A stretch of 64,000 nt of DNA from contig JBCCGK010000064.1 in the NCBI GenBank assembly GCA_039029315.1, positions 1 through 64,000 on the forward strand, read 5' to 3'. The position numbers and the translations under genes are program-made. Source of the DNA: JBCCCJ01 sp039029315 (GTDB lineage: Bacteria; Bacteroidota; Bacteroidia; J057). Shown piece after piece: positions 25,035-33,788 of the stretch. Each line of letters starts with the position of its first letter. The stretch's first letter is position 1. The notes beneath the pieces were generated by a model, which saw only the letters and a program-made list of their open reading frames with translations, had not been told where the DNA came from and did not search any database.

Positions 25035-25901
25035 TACCACGCGCATCACCCCACGCGCAAACCCGACAGATTCAGCAATGCCCGCCAAGGGATCATCTCC
25101 ATCCTTCTCGAACTCCAGGGCAACAATGCCTTGATACTTGATTTCTTTCAAGGCCCGAACTACAGCAGGAATGTCAATGATTCCTCGTCCCATTTCCTGT
25201 GAGGACCCTTTGGCCTCTGCAACATCCACATCCTTGAAGTGAATATCGTACAGGCGATCGGCGTATTTTCGGATTTTTTCGACGGGATCTTGCTGGATGC
25301 GCACGACATGACCAATATCTATACAAAATCCAACACGACTGTCAAGATTTTCGACTTTTTCCCATACATCATCTGGACTAGAATAGAGATCGTCTCCAGG
25401 CCCATGATTGTGAATCGCCAATAGAATCCCGCTTTCCTTAACTTTTTGCTCTACTAATGGCAATAAGTCATGCGTAGGGACCCCGACGATCACCCGCATC
25501 CCAGCGGCTTTGGCATAAGCAAATGCCTGATGAACGGCCTCTTCGCTTTTCATGTAGACCACACCGGCTCCATATAGATCCAATCCTGCATCCCTCACTT
25601 TTTTGGCTGCAGCCTGAATATCACTTTCCCTACTCTCAAGCGGGAGATGCATACTTTTTAGACAAATATGCTCCAATCCAACCCGTTTGGTCATTGAAAT
25701 AGCTTCTTCCAGGCTGAACTTCCGCAGGGAATAGGAGGCCATGCCTATGGTCAACGTATGCGTATCAGAAGGATTTGGCCGGTCAGCATCAGAGGCTTTC
25801 ACAGCTGAGTCGCAAGCTGTGCCAATAAGTCCGAGGCTAGCTGTGGCAATGGATGCGGTCCCCAATTGCTGGAGAAATTGTTTGCGGGAATAGGTAGTCA
25901 T
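25032..25901 (-). CDS. Sugar phosphate isomerase/epimerase-like protein with Tat-type leader
   Basis: A 289-residue AP-endonuclease/xylose-isomerase-like TIM-barrel protein. The N-terminus MTTYSRKQFLQQLGTASIATASLGLIG is a twin-arginine-like leader (SRKQFLQ, with Arg-Lys in place of the double Arg), followed by a Cys that could be lipidated. Metal-binding positions seen include LAIHNHGPGDD (near 165), FCIDIGHVVR (near 205), YDIHFKDVDV (near 225) and the Glu in VALEFEKDGDDP (near 265). Substrate unknown. The start at 25901 is preferred to 25943 because it begins the leader. Confidence 0.85.
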   Translation of the reverse strand: MTTYSRKQFLQQLGTASIATASLGLIGTACDSAVKASDADRPNPSDTHTLTIGMASYSLRKFSLEEAISMTKRVGLEHICLKSMHLPLESRESDIQAAAKKVRDAGLDLYGAGVVYMKSEEAVHQAFAYAKAAGMRVIVGVPTHDLLPLVEQKVKESGILLAIHNHGPGDDLYSSPDDVWEKVENLDSRVGFCIDIGHVVRIQQDPVEKIRKYADRLYDIHFKDVDVAEAKGSSQEMGRGIIDIPAVVRALKEIKYQGIVALEFEKDGDDPLAGIAESVGFARGVMRVV

Positions 25902-25958
25902 GTGTAAAAAGTCGTTAAAACATTGGTGTGAGATACAGATCAATAATGGCAGGGGACA

Positions 25959-26735
25959 TCAGGAGTGAAGAAAGCCCTCCATCATTTCTTGCCCTCCAGC
26001 ATCGAACCACTCTTTGAGGCCATGATCTGTGATTTTTTCTGCTCGCCCTCCCAGAAATTTTCGGCCCACCTCTGCAGCACGTCCTATCCAGCGCTTCCAT
26101 CTTTTTTCTTGCCGCTCGTTTGGTTTGGAAATTTCCTTGATTTCCTCCAGGATGTCGAGCAGTTCTTCATATTCACTTCGAGTAATAAAGCCTTCTTGTT
26201 CTCCGGCTTCAACCAACTGTTGAATATGATTTAAGTGTGTCCGAATGTCTTCATTGCCTTCTTTGGTTTGATTGACCTCTACTGTATTTTGGTTACCAGA
26301 GATAACATTTACGTTCTCTCCCTGAATTTGATCTCCTGAGCCAACAATCACATTCTCTCCTTGAATATGATAGCTAATGGTCTGGCTTGGCTCCTCTGTT
26401 GGCATCTTGTGTTCCGTTACGCTATCCAAAGGCATGGCGTTGATTGCTGCGGAATCCACCTCTTCATTCATGATCTGCGTGAGATATGCTGAAATCGTTT
26501 TCTCCAGACTTAATGCATTTGAACGCAATTGATTGGTTCGAAGGATTCTTTCAGCGCTGGAGACCATGCCTCCCATAATGTCTTTGCTTAGTTCATTGTA
26601 TCGACTCATCAGAATGAGGGAGGTCGAATGATAATAGTTAACCTCTTCCAATTCTGTTAAAGTCTGTAATTCCTGAATATATGCATACAGTTTGTTGCGG
26701 GCCATCAATTGTTGGAGATAGGCTTTTCTTGTCAT
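25959..26735 (-). CDS. EAD-like helical protein with Gly/Asn/Val repeat linker
   Basis: 258 residues, cytoplasmic. The first 80 residues form a helical bundle (KLYAYIQELQTLTELEEVNY, then LILMSRYNELSKDIMGGMVSSAE, then RTNQLRSNALSLEKTI) that resembles effector-associated domains of the EAD11 kind, small death-like adaptor domains found in bacterial conflict systems. Residues 124-153 contain two tandem IQGENVxVxSGxQ units, as in the linkers of such proteins. The last 95 residues are an unassigned charged helical domain (a coiled region, then KRWKRWIGRAAEVGRKFLGG). No partner gene with NTPase or protease domains adjoins it. The start at 26735 is chosen because the domain begins there. The EAD assignment is by eye only. 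Confidence 0.7.
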   Translation of the reverse strand: MTRKAYLQQLMARNKLYAYIQELQTLTELEEVNYYHSTSLILMSRYNELSKDIMGGMVSSAERILRTNQLRSNALSLEKTISAYLTQIMNEEVDSAAINAMPLDSVTEHKMPTEEPSQTISYHIQGENVIVGSGDQIQGENVNVISGNQNTVEVNQTKEGNEDIRTHLNHIQQLVEAGEQEGFITRSEYEELLDILEEIKEISKPNERQEKRWKRWIGRAAEVGRKFLGGRAEKITDHGLKEWFDAGGQEMMEGFLHS

Positions 26736-26890
26736 GATCGTAAGGATAGAGAATAATAATTTAGAGGTGATCCGAGCTCCATTCTCCTTCATTTTTTTGT
26801 AGGGCAATGGTTCATTCCAGGCTCAAGTTAAGGATAATTTGGCATAGAAATCCCTACCTTCACCTCTCATTTTGATCAATCCATCTCCTT

Positions 26891-27760
26891 ATGCGCCTCC
26901 TTGCACTTGCGCTCGCATTGATCCTCGGCATTGTATTTCCCTATGGGCATGGCCTTACCTTTTTGGTTAGATATTCAGTGATGGCCATGCTGTTGTTTGC
27001 CTTTTTGGACATCACCATCGATCGTAAGGTTATTCAAAGAAGCCATATCTGGACCTCAGTCGCGAATCTGGCATTGCCCTGGGGGATTTTTTTTCTTCTG
27101 AGACCGATTTCTGATTTGTTGGCGCTGACCGGATTTGTTACGGCCATTCTTCCTACTGCTGCTGCTGCGCCAGTTCTGACTGGTTTTTTGAAAGGCAATG
27201 TTGCCTATGTTACCTTCTCTGTTCTCCTCACCAGTTGTCTGGTAGGGATAGAGATTCCATTGAGTCTTCCCTTTCTGGCGGAGGAAACTGACTCCATTTC
27301 CATTTCTGAAGTTCTGATTCCTGTATTGGCCACCATCATGCTTCCATTATTGGCTGCACAAGGTATTCGACGATACTTGCCAGGTCTCCACAAATCATTG
27401 CTTCGAATAGGAATTCTTTCTTTTTACCTGTTCATCCTCAATGTCTATATCGCCATGTCGAAAGCCACCTGGTTTTTGACTACAGAGATGCCAGAAGCGC
27501 AACAGGAACTCTTGGGCTTGCTAGCTACAGTGATGGGTATTTGTGCATTCAACTTTGGGATAGGCGCAATTCTTGGGGGAAAGGACAACCGTATTGGTGG
27601 CAGTATGGCTTTGGGGAGAAAAAACACCATGTTTGGCGTTTGGGTGTGCCTGAGCTTTTTGTCTCCCATTATTGCCATTGGGCCGATGGGATATATTATT
27701 TTCCAGAACCTGTTGAATTCATTGCAATTGATGCTGCAAAAGAAACAAGAGAGAGATTAA
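26891..27760 (+). CDS. Bile acid:sodium symporter (BASS) family transporter
   Basis: A 289-residue integral membrane protein with about nine or ten hydrophobic segments. Family features are the early FAFLDITID segment, the helix-break TAAAAPVLTGFLKGN (near 95-110) comparable to the Na-binding crossover of BASS proteins, and a second crossover region FGIGAILGGKDNRIGGSMALGRKNTMFG (near 225-250). Substrate cannot be predicted (organic anions such as bile acids, pantoate or keto acids in other members). The gene converges with the VOC gene and overlaps its end by four bases. Confidence 0.85.
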   Translation: MRLLALALALILGIVFPYGHGLTFLVRYSVMAMLLFAFLDITIDRKVIQRSHIWTSVANLALPWGIFFLLRPISDLLALTGFVTAILPTAAAAPVLTGFLKGNVAYVTFSVLLTSCLVGIEIPLSLPFLAEETDSISISEVLIPVLATIMLPLLAAQGIRRYLPGLHKSLLRIGILSFYLFILNVYIAMSKATWFLTTEMPEAQQELLGLLATVMGICAFNFGIGAILGGKDNRIGGSMALGRKNTMFGVWVCLSFLSPIIAIGPMGYIIFQNLLNSLQLMLQKKQERD

Positions 27761-28167
27761 CGTTCTTGATGTTCCTGTTCCCCTGTCTGGGAGTTCTTGC
27801 TCACCGCCTTGCCAAAACTCAGTAGGTATCCATGACAATCCCGAATCCCAAATTCCAGCATTCCGTAGGAAAATTCCTGCAATGGCCACTCTACTGTAAC
27901 TTTGTCCTTCAGCTCTTCCCATAGGGCCTCCACGTCTTCCGGGTAGAAATAGAGGACCCCTGTCATGACTGGGTTGAGATGAGGGGAGTGGTCATTTCGT
28001 GTGGTGAACATCAATTCTGCCCCTTCGCGCTTGAGTGCCAACCAATAGGGATTGACTGCATCAGGCATGATTCCACTTACGTCAAATCCCAGGACATCCC
28101 GATAATAGGCCAAACTCACCTTCAAGTCTCCGGATTCAAGCATCGGAATCATTCGCATCAGTGCCAT
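27757..28167 (-). CDS. VOC family (glyoxalase/bleomycin-resistance-like) protein
   Basis: A 136-residue single VOC-fold protein: RMIPMLESGDLKVSLAYYRDVLGFDV (5-30), GAELMFTTR near 50, a central beta strand GVLYFYPEDVEALWEELK (70-87), and the terminal FGIRDCHGYLLSFGK. The family includes metal-dependent isomerases, dioxygenases and drug-binding proteins; the residues visible do not identify a reaction. Likely cytoplasmic and dimeric. It lies just downstream of the OmpA-family gene in the same direction, with 16 bp between. Confidence 0.88.
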   Translation of the reverse strand: MALMRMIPMLESGDLKVSLAYYRDVLGFDVSGIMPDAVNPYWLALKREGAELMFTTRNDHSPHLNPVMTGVLYFYPEDVEALWEELKDKVTVEWPLQEFSYGMLEFGIRDCHGYLLSFGKAVSKNSQTGEQEHQER

Positions 28168-28183
28168 AGGTCCTAAAATTATC

Positions 28184-30136
28184 TTACAAATTCAGCACCT
28201 GAAATTCTACCCGTCGATTTTTTCGTCGACCAGCCGCAGACCGATTGGAGGCAATGGGGCGATATTTTCCATATCCTTTGACTCGAAGCCGATTTTCTGC
28301 AATGCCTCTGTAGATCAGGTATTTTTTGACTTGATTGGCTCGATTGAGAGAGAGTTGAACTTTTTGGCTGGCATCTCCGGTATTGTCGGTATGGCCCGAC
28401 ACTTGAATCATCACGCGTGGATTGAGTTTCAAGAAGGCCACCACACGTTCCAATTCTGGATGAGAAGGTTTTAGCAGTTTCCAGCTTCCAGTATTGAAAT
28501 AGATATTTTTCAGGATGAGGGAACTTCCAATCCGAATGGCTTCCAGTTCAAACTCCATTTTGATACTTGTTTGGTCCACAACTGTATCCATTCTGATGTC
28601 TTGCCCATAGAACATATAGCCCTTGGCCAACACATTGATGCTCACCATTCCATAGGACGGCATCAGAAGAATGAAAGAGCCATCGGCGGGATTGGTTTTG
28701 GCAATAGAAATGGAATCCAGGGTAGCATTGTCCGTCAGGGTAATCGTCGCATCGAGCGGTCGTCCTGTATCCTTATCGCGGACCTTTCCGATCATAATAG
28801 GCGGGGTAACAAATGGCCGGGTTCCAGGGCGATCAGGATCGCCAAAATTACATAACCAGATATCTCCGACCCCATGATGGCCAGGGAGTGGCAGCCCACT
28901 TGCCCCCTGAATCGAGTAGCCAATGGTCAGGAATCCGCCATCAGGTAGTTCAATTGCATCTGAGAGAATATCCTTGCCCGAATTGCCCAATGTCCGGGAC
29001 CAAACGTGTTGTCCCATACTGTCTAGTTTGACCAGCAAGCCATCGTAATATCCTTTATTGATGAGAATATCTCCTTCTCCTGATCTTGATTTTGTCAAGC
29101 CACAAACGACATAGCCACCATCATGTGTGGTGGCCAGGGCATTCGCGCCATCTGCCCTTGGTCCTCCAAAGGTATGCGACCACATCACGATCCCAAGCGG
29201 ATTCACCTTAAATACCCACATATCTCCTCTTCCCTGGTTCCGGGGGATTTGTCCTTCTTTTGAGAAGGTCGTTCCAGCGAGGATGAGACTTCCATCTTCC
29301 TCGATCAGGCTGGCATGAATATCATCATTGTCTTCTCCCCCATATGTTCTTTGCCACATGATCTCCAATGTACTATCAATAGCAAACACCCAAACGTCTT
29401 TTGAGCCAAGATTTGTGTCGATCTGCTGATCATCGGAATCTGTAGTATTGACAATCACAAATTGTTCTGGCTGCAGTTCGTGAAGTCCGCATACTTTTTC
29501 ATTTCCACTTCCGCCAAAATGTTTTTCCCACATCAGACTACCATCACTTCGGAGTCTGGCAACCCAACTGTCCAATCCTCCATGATGTCTGGATCTCATG
29601 CTTCCATTGATCGAGCTGGATTCTCCTCCGATCAAAAAGTCTCCATTCGAAAGTGGAAGGATTTCTGTTCCTTTGTCATCTCCCCCGCCCCCAAAACTGA
29701 CGCTCCATATTCTTTTCCCAGTTTCGTCAATTTTGGCTACCCACACATCTTGTCCGCCCCTTAGTTCGGTCAGGTCTCCGTCTTTTGAGTCGGTAGCTCC
29801 GATCAACACAAAGCCCCCATCCTGGGATTCTGCCATGTCTTCGACACTTTCAAAGCCACTCCCCCCCAAAGTAGTCTGCCAGAAGATTTCTCCCTGAGTA
29901 GAATACTTGGCAATGACAACATCAGAATTATCACTGTGATTATCTGCCCCAAAATGATCTGTTGAGAATACCTCTGTAGCAATCACCATCGTACCATCGG
30001 CTCGATAGATGATTTTTCGTCCCTGATCGAATTGGCTTCCGCCCAGGTATTTTTGCCAAAATACGACCTGCCCTTGCAATGGATGAATACACACATAACT
30101 ACACGTGAACAACCACACAAAAAATAGTCTAATCAT
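28184..30136 (-). CDS. Outer-membrane protein with propeller, regulatory-like domain and OmpA C-terminus
   Basis: A 650-residue exported protein. After a signal peptide (about 1-22) come eight or so propeller-type repeats of the form GGsgxDxxxxilpxxDGgfliaGxtxSxdGdl (about 30-420; for example LGGSGFESVEDMAESQDGGFVLIGAT). A carboxypeptidase-regulatory-like beta-sandwich (about 430-520) and an OmpA/MotB peptidoglycan-binding domain (540-650) with QVSGHTDNTGD and GYGKYRPIASNRSAAGRRKNRRVEF complete it. The C-terminal domain should attach it to the cell wall from the outer membrane. The domain series is common in Bacteroidota; ligand unknown. Confidence 0.9.
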   Translation of the reverse strand: MIRLFFVWLFTCSYVCIHPLQGQVVFWQKYLGGSQFDQGRKIIYRADGTMVIATEVFSTDHFGADNHSDNSDVVIAKYSTQGEIFWQTTLGGSGFESVEDMAESQDGGFVLIGATDSKDGDLTELRGGQDVWVAKIDETGKRIWSVSFGGGGDDKGTEILPLSNGDFLIGGESSSINGSMRSRHHGGLDSWVARLRSDGSLMWEKHFGGSGNEKVCGLHELQPEQFVIVNTTDSDDQQIDTNLGSKDVWVFAIDSTLEIMWQRTYGGEDNDDIHASLIEEDGSLILAGTTFSKEGQIPRNQGRGDMWVFKVNPLGIVMWSHTFGGPRADGANALATTHDGGYVVCGLTKSRSGEGDILINKGYYDGLLVKLDSMGQHVWSRTLGNSGKDILSDAIELPDGGFLTIGYSIQGASGLPLPGHHGVGDIWLCNFGDPDRPGTRPFVTPPIMIGKVRDKDTGRPLDATITLTDNATLDSISIAKTNPADGSFILLMPSYGMVSINVLAKGYMFYGQDIRMDTVVDQTSIKMEFELEAIRIGSSLILKNIYFNTGSWKLLKPSHPELERVVAFLKLNPRVMIQVSGHTDNTGDASQKVQLSLNRANQVKKYLIYRGIAENRLRVKGYGKYRPIASNRSAAGRRKNRRVEFQVLNL

Positions 30137-30170
30137 TAAACGTAGAAGATTAACAGTGAAAAGCTAAACA

Positions 30171-30875
30171 TTATAAAGTTGACTCAGGCGGGATCACTTG
30201 CTCGAACAACCATCTATTTTGAGGATAAAACGTATGTTTGATCTTCTCCCATTGTTGAGGAGAGACCCATTCCACAGCCTCAATATGTTCTTCTTCCTGT
30301 GGGAGAAGACGCTCGGTGACAGTACCCTTCATTAGGTACCAATGGGTTGTCTTGAGTTTCCATTTTTTTTTAGCTCGAAAGGTGTGCAAAGTATTGCACA
30401 AGGGTCTCACGATCGAAACTGTCTTTAATCCGGTCTCTTCCTGCACTTCCCGAATCCCTGCATCGGGAATAGATTCACCTTCTTCTACATGGCCTTTGGG
30501 AAAGGTCCATCGGTTTCGAGTATAGATGGCGAGAAAGGCACCCTGTTCATTTTCTACAATTCCTCCAGCTGCGAGTTTGGGTCGAAATCTGGATTGAAAC
30601 CTCTGCAAAAAGGCGTTCATTTGTGCTTCATCTTCAAACAGACAGCGTAAGCTAATATCAATAGCCCGCCAATCATCATTGGCCTGCAATGCCCACAATG
30701 CTTCTACCGCATCATGTCCTTTCTCCATCAACAGTGTGCAGGATGCAGTTGTTTGGGGATCAATATATTTCCACCTGGGAAGCCATTCAGATGAGGAATA
30801 GACAGGGGCATCCGTTCTGGGAGAATGGCCAGCCAGATCAAATTCAAGGCACAGATTTAGTGCAAAAATTTTCAT
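30171..30875 (-). CDS. NUDIX hydrolase
   Basis: A 234-residue protein with an unassigned N-terminal ~100 residues and a C-terminal NUDIX domain. The NUDIX box is complete: GHVEEGESIPDAGIREVQEETGL (near 142-164), with the catalytic REVQEE. The lead-in GGIVENEQGAFLAIYTRNRWTFPKG is typical of MutT/ADP-ribose-type members. Substrate cannot be set. The gene is divergent from pyrE with only 32 bp between starts. The extended N-terminus is a feature I have seen in Bacteroidota NUDIX proteins and does not resemble a known domain. Confidence 0.9.
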   Translation of the reverse strand: MKIFALNLCLEFDLAGHSPRTDAPVYSSSEWLPRWKYIDPQTTASCTLLMEKGHDAVEALWALQANDDWRAIDISLRCLFEDEAQMNAFLQRFQSRFRPKLAAGGIVENEQGAFLAIYTRNRWTFPKGHVEEGESIPDAGIREVQEETGLKTVSIVRPLCNTLHTFRAKKKWKLKTTHWYLMKGTVTERLLPQEEEHIEAVEWVSPQQWEKIKHTFYPQNRWLFEQVIPPESTL

Positions 30876-30883
30876 AACTTTGC
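30876..30883 (+). promoter_or_regulatory. Candidate -7 box of pyrE
   Basis: TAACTTTG matches TAnnTTTG; the pyrE GTG follows 24 bases later. The box adjoins the NUDIX start on the opposite strand, so the two divergent promoters must overlap. A -33 element was not clear. Confidence 0.4.
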
Positions 30884-30907
30884 CGCCCTAAACCAACGAA
30901 CAATATC

Positions 30908-31537
30908 GTGAACAGCAGCAAAATAGCAGAGGATTTATTGAAAATCAAAGCCGTCACACTTCAACTGGATCCTCCTTACACCTGGAGTTCTGGTTGGCGG
31001 TCCCCCATCTATTGCGACAATCGTCTGACCCTTTCCTACCCAGAGGTGAGGAAGAACATCACTGCGAATTTTGTTGAACAGCTGCGAAGGAAGTATCCTG
31101 ATGCTGATGGCATAGTCGGGGTTGCGACCGGAGCTATTGCTTTGGGCGCGATGGTGGCCACAGCCTTGGATTTACCCATGATCTACATTCGCTCCAAACC
31201 CAAGGGGCATGGCATGAAAAAGCTCATTGAGGGACATGTGAATCCGCAGGGAAAATATGTGATCATTGAAGATCTGGTCTCCACAGGAAAAAGTAGCATT
31301 CAGGCGGTCAAAGCTGTTCAGGAATCTGGAGCCACCGTCCTGGGAACCATTGCCATTTTCAGCTATGGATTCCCGCAGGCTGATGAAAAGTTTCAGGCCA
31401 CTGGAACGGCCTATCATTCCCTGACCAATCTCTCTACTCTTTTGGAAAAAGCCACCGAGATTGATTATCTTCGACCCGAAGATCGGGCAACCATCCTGTC
31501 CTGGCAACAACAACCTGAGACTTGGCGACAGGAGTAG
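30908..31537 (+). CDS. pyrE: Orotate phosphoribosyltransferase
   Basis: A 209-residue enzyme that forms orotidine 5'-phosphate from orotate and PRPP in pyrimidine synthesis. Signatures: the N-terminal FYTWSSGWRSPIYCDNR-type substrate loop (here PYTWSSGWRSPIYCDNR), GVATGAIALGAMVA, the flexible KPKGHGMKKLIEG loop, and the PRPP-binding VIIEDLVSTGKSSIQAV. The start is a GTG at 30908, since no ATG lies nearby and the family begins with this segment. nuoC follows 13 bases after the stop, in the same direction. Confidence 0.96.
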   Translation: MNSSKIAEDLLKIKAVTLQLDPPYTWSSGWRSPIYCDNRLTLSYPEVRKNITANFVEQLRRKYPDADGIVGVATGAIALGAMVATALDLPMIYIRSKPKGHGMKKLIEGHVNPQGKYVIIEDLVSTGKSSIQAVKAVQESGATVLGTIAIFSYGFPQADEKFQATGTAYHSLTNLSTLLEKATEIDYLRPEDRATILSWQQQPETWRQE

Positions 31538-31550
31538 CAAGTATAAATCT

Positions 31551-32048
31551 ATGAGCAATTTTCTCGAAACCATTCAGAAGGATACCATTCAGGATTACAT
31601 CCTTGAAGTGAGAGGCCATGCAGGCGAAATGACCATTGAGGTTAAAGCAGAGCATATCTTTGAGGTTCTCAAGACCATGAAAGAAAAATATGCCTTCAAT
31701 TATCTGACCGATATCACGGCCACGGACCTGTATGAGGATGGACTTAGATTTGAACTGGATTACAATATTGTCAGCATGTCTGCCAAGCAGCGTCTACGGA
31801 TCAGCTGCAAAATCTCAGAAGATGATCCATCTGTAGACTCCATTGTCAGCCTGTGGAAATCTGCTGATTGGTTTGAGCGGGAATGCTATGATATGCTGGG
31901 GGTTACCTTCAATAATCATCCCGACCTGAGGAGAATGTTCATGCCGGAAGATTATGAGTGGTTCCCACTCCGAAAAGAATTTCCTCTTCTCGGCATCCCA
32001 GGCTCCATTCCCTTACCAGAAAAAGATCCACCCAAGGAGTACAACTAA
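31551..32048 (+). CDS. nuoC: NADH-quinone oxidoreductase subunit C (solo)
   Basis: A 165-residue 30-kDa subunit of respiratory complex I, peripheral arm. Signature segments are FNYLTDITATDLYEDGLRFELDYN (near 45-68), VDSIVSLWKSADWFERECYDMLGVTFNNHPDLRRMFMPEDYEWFPLRKEFPL (near 105-150) and the terminal proline-rich end. The start ATG at 31551 is 13 bases after pyrE. The expected neighbours nuoB and nuoD are absent; the next gene downstream is a converging lipoprotein. In this organism the subunit is therefore either encoded apart from the main nuo operon or represents an extra copy. Confidence 0.93.
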   Translation: MSNFLETIQKDTIQDYILEVRGHAGEMTIEVKAEHIFEVLKTMKEKYAFNYLTDITATDLYEDGLRFELDYNIVSMSAKQRLRISCKISEDDPSVDSIVSLWKSADWFERECYDMLGVTFNNHPDLRRMFMPEDYEWFPLRKEFPLLGIPGSIPLPEKDPPKEYN

Positions 32049-32385
32049 CAGACTCTTTGTCAGCCAGCAACAGAACTTCTACAGCTGTTCGAGTTGTCTT
32101 CATATCTACATTTTAGGAACAGTCAAAAAATAAGGTATCATTTTGCTCGATTTTTTGCACCAGCTCAGCCTCATAAAAACCTTATGTACCTCGGTACATG
32201 CTGTTTTTTTTCCTTGATCTGGCGCAAAACCCCTTCGCAAAATTAACACCTTATTCTTTTCCTGTTCCTTAGATTAAAAAGATCCGCCAAGCCTGAAAAG
32301 CAATGTCTGCTATTCGACTTGGCGTTCTGTCGTGATTCTCTCAAGCGGATGTTGAATCGGATTGCCAATGGATGGCAGCTTGTTC
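32049..32385. other. Convergent intergenic region largely filled by a foldback element
   Basis: 337 bp between the nuoC stop and the end of the lipoprotein gene. The greater part is the 153-bp foldback element at 32116-32268 with its TTA duplications. Nothing else recognisable is present. Confidence 0.75.
32116..32268. mobile_element. Foldback MITE-like element, GGAACAG type
   Basis: A 153-bp imperfect palindrome flanked by TTA on both sides (32113-32115 and 32269-32271), a TNA duplication. The ends read GGAACAG...CTGTTCC, and the terminal inverted match extends over about 20 bases, including AATAAGGT and its complement. The exact centre is a perfect hairpin ATGTACC/GGTACAT (32184-32199). 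Both halves share blocks such as ATTTTGC, TTTTGC-CCAG and AAAAAC. It encodes nothing and is probably mobilised in trans by an IS transposase using TNA targets. Confidence 0.75.
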
Positions 32386-32886
32386 CTATTTCAGTTTGAT
32401 TTCAACTTCTGGTGAATCCGGGAGACGATTCACAGTACTTCCGTGAAAGGCAAGGGTATATTTCCCGCCTTTTTGAAATTCGTATCCTTGAGAAATGTCT
32501 ACCACTCCACTGATGCTTTCTCCAGGCTTCAGTTGGATTCGCTGTTTCAATCCGGGAAGATAAGGGTTTCGAGGCCGACGGGTTCCCGTATAGTATACGT
32601 CGTGTTTCTTGTGAGAAATACTGAAATAATCAGTCGTAAATTTTCCTTCCAACGGAGTTTGTGCCCGATTGATCCGAACAGGTGTGTCTCCGACATTGGT
32701 TACAGTGAATTGGACCTCAATCGGTCCATGACGATCGTACTTGTTGTCGAGTGGCTCAATGTCGATTTGAAGCCCTTCTTTCTGTGGCAAAGTTGGCAAG
32801 GCATACTGTTGCCAACCTTGACTGCAAGAACTGAGGAACAGTGCGGCCAGGAATGCTGTGGCCAGCAGACTACTAAAACGTTTCAT
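32386..32886 (-). CDS. Lipoprotein with deuterolysin-N-terminal-like beta-sandwich
   Basis: A 166-residue lipoprotein: signal peptide with lipobox LSSC (Cys21). The mature part (about 40-166) is a beta-sandwich with PIEVQFTVTNVGDTPVRINRAQTPLEGKFTTDYFSI, DVYYTGTRRPRNPYLPG, LKPGESISGVVDISQGYEF and GKYTLAFHGS. From memory this is the pro-domain-like part found at the N-terminus of M35 deuterolysin-type peptidases, here without the protease. It could be a binding or inhibitor domain; no activity is claimed. It converges on nuoC. Confidence 0.78.
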   Translation of the reverse strand: MKRFSSLLATAFLAALFLSSCSQGWQQYALPTLPQKEGLQIDIEPLDNKYDRHGPIEVQFTVTNVGDTPVRINRAQTPLEGKFTTDYFSISHKKHDVYYTGTRRPRNPYLPGLKQRIQLKPGESISGVVDISQGYEFQKGGKYTLAFHGSTVNRLPDSPEVEIKLK

Positions 32887-33269
32887 AGAGATTTACTGTG
32901 TTGTTTGAAGGTAATGACTGGAGACAAAATAAATCATCTATTCTGAATTGTGCTTTTGCTCTGACTCTACGTTGCTCACCCCTCACTTAGCTACACTAAA
33001 TTCGGGTTTCGCGCCTTGATCCAGAACAAAATCACTGCTTCATTTTTTGATGATTTATTTCATCACCATTCCTAAAGAATAGCTGTACATTCCAGTTTCA
33101 AGCACATCAATCTTGCTTGTTTCTCCCAAAAAAATGGAATGAATCCACAGATTTTTGGATTGAAAAATGAAAAAGCGAGAATTAACTTGAATTTCTACAT
33201 GGCTCATGCAACCATTCTCACCTGACAAACAACTGAAATTAAAGAAGCCAACTCACAATACTATCATCC
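32887..33269. other. 383-bp gap without recognisable content
   Basis: AT-rich sequence upstream of both the lipoprotein gene (minus strand) and the exported 172-residue protein (plus strand), so it must hold divergent promoters. No consensus promoter, hairpin or RNA could be supported. Confidence 0.5.
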
Positions 33270-33788
33270 ATGAAATATTTTCTGATCCCCCTATTCATTC
33301 TAGGCCCTCTGTGTCACACATACTCTCAAGAGATTGATTCGACAAGTGTCGTCAATTCTCTTTTTGAATGGCAGCTAGACTCTATTGAACAAAGAATCAT
33401 AGAAACCAAGCAGGGAATAGACACCGATTATTACCTTCATTATACAGTCAAAAACATATCGGAAGATACGCTCACGTATGTTTGTAATTCCTGCTTCTAC
33501 TACAATCATTATTATGTACGAGTCAACGATTTAGCATTTCCCGTCAATCTATGGGGAGGCTGTTACTTTAATGAAGTAACTCCCTTCGAACTTCCACCAG
33601 GAAAGTCATTCAGCAGAACCGAGCCGATCATAACTTATGGATTGGATACTCTGGAGCTTGGACATGCAGAGGTAACCCTATTCATCCCGCTTGTGAAAGA
33701 TCAGGAAAATCTCTATAGGGTGGATGGAAGGCTAATAGACATCGAGCGAATGTATCTGGTTGGCAAGGGAACTACAAAAGTGGTTTAA
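33270..33788 (+). CDS. Hypothetical exported protein
   Basis: A 172-residue exported protein with a signal peptide (MKYFLIPLFILGPLCHTYSQ, cleavage near residue 20). The mature chain contains a beta-sandwich-like alternation (DYYLHYTVKNISEDTLTYVC, then FPVNLWGGCYFNEVTPFELPPGKSFS). It is loosely comparable to the preceding lipoprotein's 'VTN/VKN...G-DTP' pattern, although sequence identity is low. There are three Cys residues (in CNSC and GGCYF). Function unknown. The gene stands alone; it converges with radA. Confidence 0.65.
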   Translation: MKYFLIPLFILGPLCHTYSQEIDSTSVVNSLFEWQLDSIEQRIIETKQGIDTDYYLHYTVKNISEDTLTYVCNSCFYYNHYYVRVNDLAFPVNLWGGCYFNEVTPFELPPGKSFSRTEPIITYGLDTLELGHAEVTLFIPLVKDQENLYRVDGRLIDIERMYLVGKGTTKVV

